Shown: positions 61,064 to 64,000 of the stretch, one piece after another
How the letters are laid out: each line of letters starts with the position of its first letter
How positions within the stretch are numbered: position 1 is the first letter of the stretch
Assembly: GCF_043641665.1 (NCBI RefSeq)
Contig: NC_092181.1
Span: 17,583,463 to 17,647,462 of the forward strand
Length of the DNA: 64,000 bases
Reading direction: 5' to 3'
Origin: Enoplosus armatus
Lineage: Eukaryota; Chordata; Actinopteri; Centrarchiformes; Enoplosidae
The notes under the pieces: generated by a model
Databases searched by the model: none
Told to the model about the DNA's origin: nothing
What the model saw: the letters and a program-made list of their open reading frames with translations, nothing else
Translations under genes and position numbers: made by a program

Positions 61064-63068
61064 TCATTTCAGAGTCAGTTTTGAAGTTTTGAAGGACGCC
61101 TCCAAAAAGTAACAAACACCAGGGATGTCTTCTGGGAAGTTGGCCGGAAGCTCCTGTCTGCTCCTGGGAACGAAAACAAACTCTGGCCGATCCTTCAGCA
61201 ATCTGGGACAAAGAGCACACAAACAAAACATGAATCTAAAAACAATGTGGAAAATTATTTGACACAAGAGGAAACACAGTGCTCCTCTAAAAGTTAAGTT
61301 TCCTGTCGAGAGCACTTTGGGTTTTTTTCTCTGCAACAACTACTTCTGGAAACAGACAATACCATACAGCATTGGCTCAGTAAAATATGACAATTGTATA
61401 TTTAAGGTGGTTAACATTTACTTGTTTTTGTGTCTTTCAGTCAAATAAAATGTTTCAGAGGGGAGCTAAGAGTTAGTATTGTATTTCTAATGGAGAATGC
61501 AAGAATGAAAGAAGTTGGATAGGCTGTGTTACGTCACCTGTGGGTTGTAGGGCTGATGTTGATTTTTCTTGGTAGGCTGCAGGATTCAAACTTGTTGGCC
61601 AAAGTGACATTGTTCCCGAAAAGGCAGTAGCGTGGCATCCTCACCCCAACTACACCAGCCAGTACTGAACCAGTGTGGAGACCTATACGCATCTGGGGAC
61701 GAATACATCAGTCAACATGATTCAGGTTTCTGCTCTACTCTTTTATTTATCAAAAGTACTATTGTAGTGTTGGTACTGGCATAAATACAGCTCCTGTATT
61801 TGCATATAATCAAACGAATACTTTTAAATGATAACTTATTGTCAACAAATTGCATGAAATGTAAAAAATAAACAATAAAATGATTCTTCAAACAGCCCCA
61901 CGTAAGCAGCGTCCTGCTGCTGTAAATACTCGCTAGTGCACAAATTCTGCGGCTAAAAATGGTCTCTAATAAATACATGATTTACTCCTGTTTAAAGGTA
62001 CCCTGGGGAGTTTTTGACCACTAGTAGCGCTATGGAGTAATTTTATGAATTCATAAATTCATATATTTTATGAATGGGCCCCTGTTTTGTTTGTATAATA
62101 CATGCACATGATGACGTACATAAACAGGCACAAGCACGATACATATTCCTGACTACGTTTTCACGCTATTCATGCTCATCAACAAAGGCCATGAAGAAGA
62201 CTTCTTGCAAGTAGACATAGATGTGCTGAAAGCAATGCATAATGTAAAGTACTTTGTATTTGATGTTTCATGAGTAAAGAAATGCTCACTCAAAGATACA
62301 CAAGTATTCATGTGAGTAAAACTGAGTGTAAACAACTTCAGCTACTGCAGTTACATACTCTTTTAATAAACTTTTTTGATATATATTAATTGTTTTCAGT
62401 GTTCAGCTATAGTTATCATAGAGTAATGATTAATCAAAAGGCAGACTTTGGTGTTTTAGTGGGATACATGCAGGGTCACGTACCATGTATCCCATGTTTC
62501 ATTCACAAACACCCCAAATTCCAAATTTAGTAATTTTGTAAACATTTGTTGTAATTTGCTAATTTTTTTACGTGTATTGAGATCACTTCTGATAAAATGA
62601 CTGATGCAGCTGTTTGCTGTGGGACAAGAACAATCTCTGATTTCTAAATAGTCAATAGATCATAATACATTCATTCATACATTAACTAATTTCTCTACAG
62701 ATAAAGAAGGTAACTCTTTAACATAACAGCTTCATAAGCAAAGTCCTTTGGATGTTGATAGAAACTTGTTTCACTTCAGTCACAGCAACTATTCTGTTCT
62801 TCAAATGGGAGACTTTTCCTTTACATTGAAAACTTCAAGGGCGCCTTAAATTCGCTTGCGTTGTTGAAAGTTTCATCATCAAGTTGAATATTTAGTATTA
62901 CACTAAGCAAGACTTCACCCTCACCTGTATTGGTTCTCCAGTTGGTGTCGTAACATCGTCTGAAAGCTCCATCATCTTTAAGGCCATGAGTGCAATTTGG
63001 ACAGCATGAGTCTCGCTCTCCTTGTGTAAGCCACCAGCTACACAATATGCATCACCAATGGTCTCCAC
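61064..63068 (-). CDS. gucy1a1: Soluble guanylate cyclase subunit alpha-1, 3' part
   Basis: Three terminal exons on the minus strand; upstream exons lie beyond the right edge. 62925-63068 encodes [20 protein letters not shown], with the GDAY aspartate that is a metal ligand in class III cyclases and is supplied by the alpha subunit. 61538-61692 encodes [20 protein letters not shown], then [17 protein letters not shown]. 61064-61202 encodes [20 protein letters not shown] and ends SKLTLK-stop. All junctions are GT-AG and in phase. The [14 protein letters not shown] block marks an alpha subunit. The tail is short and unlike the longer mammalian alpha-1 tail, so alpha-2 is not fully excluded on this part alone. 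Head-to-tail linkage to gucy1b1, the arrangement reported for medaka, favours alpha-1. Confidence 0.88.
61693..62924 (-). other. gucy1a1 intron, with one copy of a local repeat
   Basis: AT-rich. 'cagctatagttatcatag...aaaaggcagactttggtgttttagtg' at 62404-62470 recurs in the same orientation at 63908-63975, on the other side of the 62925-63068 exon. Confidence 0.55.
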
Positions 63069-64000
63069 CTGAACACAGTGGATGATCATTAAAAGGATTT
63101 CTAACCTGGTGACTGAGACAGAAGAAAGGATTTCAAAAGCTGTTAGTGCACCATCCTACCCAAAGCTTCCTTATCAGTGAATGTATACAGTGCTCTAGTT
63201 ATTTAACCTGAAGTTTAAACTTTATTAAAAATGTCAAGACAATGGACTTAGCAAAATGACGAAAGTGAAGTGGATATTCATCAAAATCTCTTTACAATCT
63301 GACTTGCTCTCTATCTTGCAGTAGAAGACAAAGGGCAAAATACTGAGCTGTAATAAAACTTAAATTGTAATAGTACTTGATCCCTGGTCATATTAAAAAG
63401 TCTACAAGTGTTTTTTCTTCTTCTTCTTTGTGTAAATCTGCACCGGAGAGCACTCAAAAGCTATGTGGCAGAGACAAAGTGAAACTATTTTAAGGCTCAT
63501 ACGTGTGGAGTGGAAACAGGGTCCTGAAGGAACCTCTGACTTCCTAGCGTTTTACGAGATATTTGTCAAACATGCTGCTCTCTCTGTTATGCTTCCATGA
63601 CACCTTGATTACATTATCCAACCTCCCTGTAGATTAGCAGTCTTTGGCAGACACTAAGGTAGTTGTTTGAGCTATAGTCTCCGTCTGTCCTTTGAACTTG
63701 TTGAGGAATAGTGTATTATTTTGTTAGAATTGTTAAATATATGTAATATATAGGCATATGATGCAAATTATTTGACTTCATACACCCTATGCTAGTACCT
63801 GTTGTGCTAAATTATTTATCTGTCAAAAGACAGAAAAGTGCTACTGTAGTTTCATATTTTTTCATTCTTAATGTTTTAATATATGTTTATTTCTTACAGT
63901 GTCGTCAACAGCTACAGTTACCTTAGAAAATGATAAATTAAAAGGCACATTTTGGTGTTTTTAGTGAGTTAGGGCCAAAGCTACTGTACCATTTCGGACA
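63069..64000 (-). other. gucy1a1 intron to window edge
   Basis: No upstream alpha-1 exon was found here. It contains the second copy (63908-63975) of the local repeat. Confidence 0.55.

Noticed and set aside
1..64000. CRISPR arrays, prokaryotic operons, tRNA or rRNA genes
   Set aside because: No regularly spaced repeats with unique spacers, no ribosome-binding-site-led gene clusters and no complete tRNA cloverleaf; the only B-box match belongs to a SINE-like remnant.

Overview
The window looks like teleost nuclear DNA, probably from a percomorph fish. The genes are split by many GT-AG introns, the background is AT-rich with (CA)n, (TG)n and poly-C tracts, and several interspersed repeats typical of ray-finned fish are present. 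All gene calls come from reading exons against remembered vertebrate protein families. No alignment was run.

Left half, + strand: the 3' part of synpo2 (synaptopodin-2/myopodin; N-terminal PDZ exons lie off the left edge), a complete myoz2 (myozenin-2/calsarcin-1, five coding exons, 243 aa) and a complete usp53 (fifteen coding exons, 1015 aa). Synpo2 and myoz2 are Z-disc proteins of striated muscle. Usp53 is a ubiquitin-specific-protease-family protein of cell junctions. Human 4q26 has the same order SYNPO2-MYOZ2-USP53-FABP2.

Middle, - strand: a complete fabp2 (intestinal fatty-acid-binding protein, four exons, 133 aa) converges tail-to-tail on usp53, with the two poly(A) signals about 160 bases apart. 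After a repeat-rich gap holding a SINE-like and a LINE-like remnant there is a single-exon 69-codon ORF that I do not recognise. An RFX X-box-like motif lies just upstream of its ATG.

Right part, - strand: a complete gucy1b1 (soluble guanylate cyclase beta-1, thirteen exons, 618 aa) and, upstream on the same strand, the last three exons of gucy1a1 (alpha-1), running off the right edge. The two encode the halves of the nitric-oxide receptor that makes cGMP. The head-to-tail pair is separated by about 2.3 kb, part of which is a dispersed repeat.

No defence system, CRISPR array or intact autonomous transposon was seen. The most interesting items are the X-box-associated mini-gene, a basic LF-x-x-R motif shared by the neighbouring synpo2 and myoz2 genes, a dispersed repeat in a usp53 intron carrying nuclear-receptor half-sites including a consensus estrogen-response palindrome, a nested CAGGG-ended insertion inside another repeat in gucy1b1 intron 2, and the junction between the fabp2 block and the guanylate cyclase pair.
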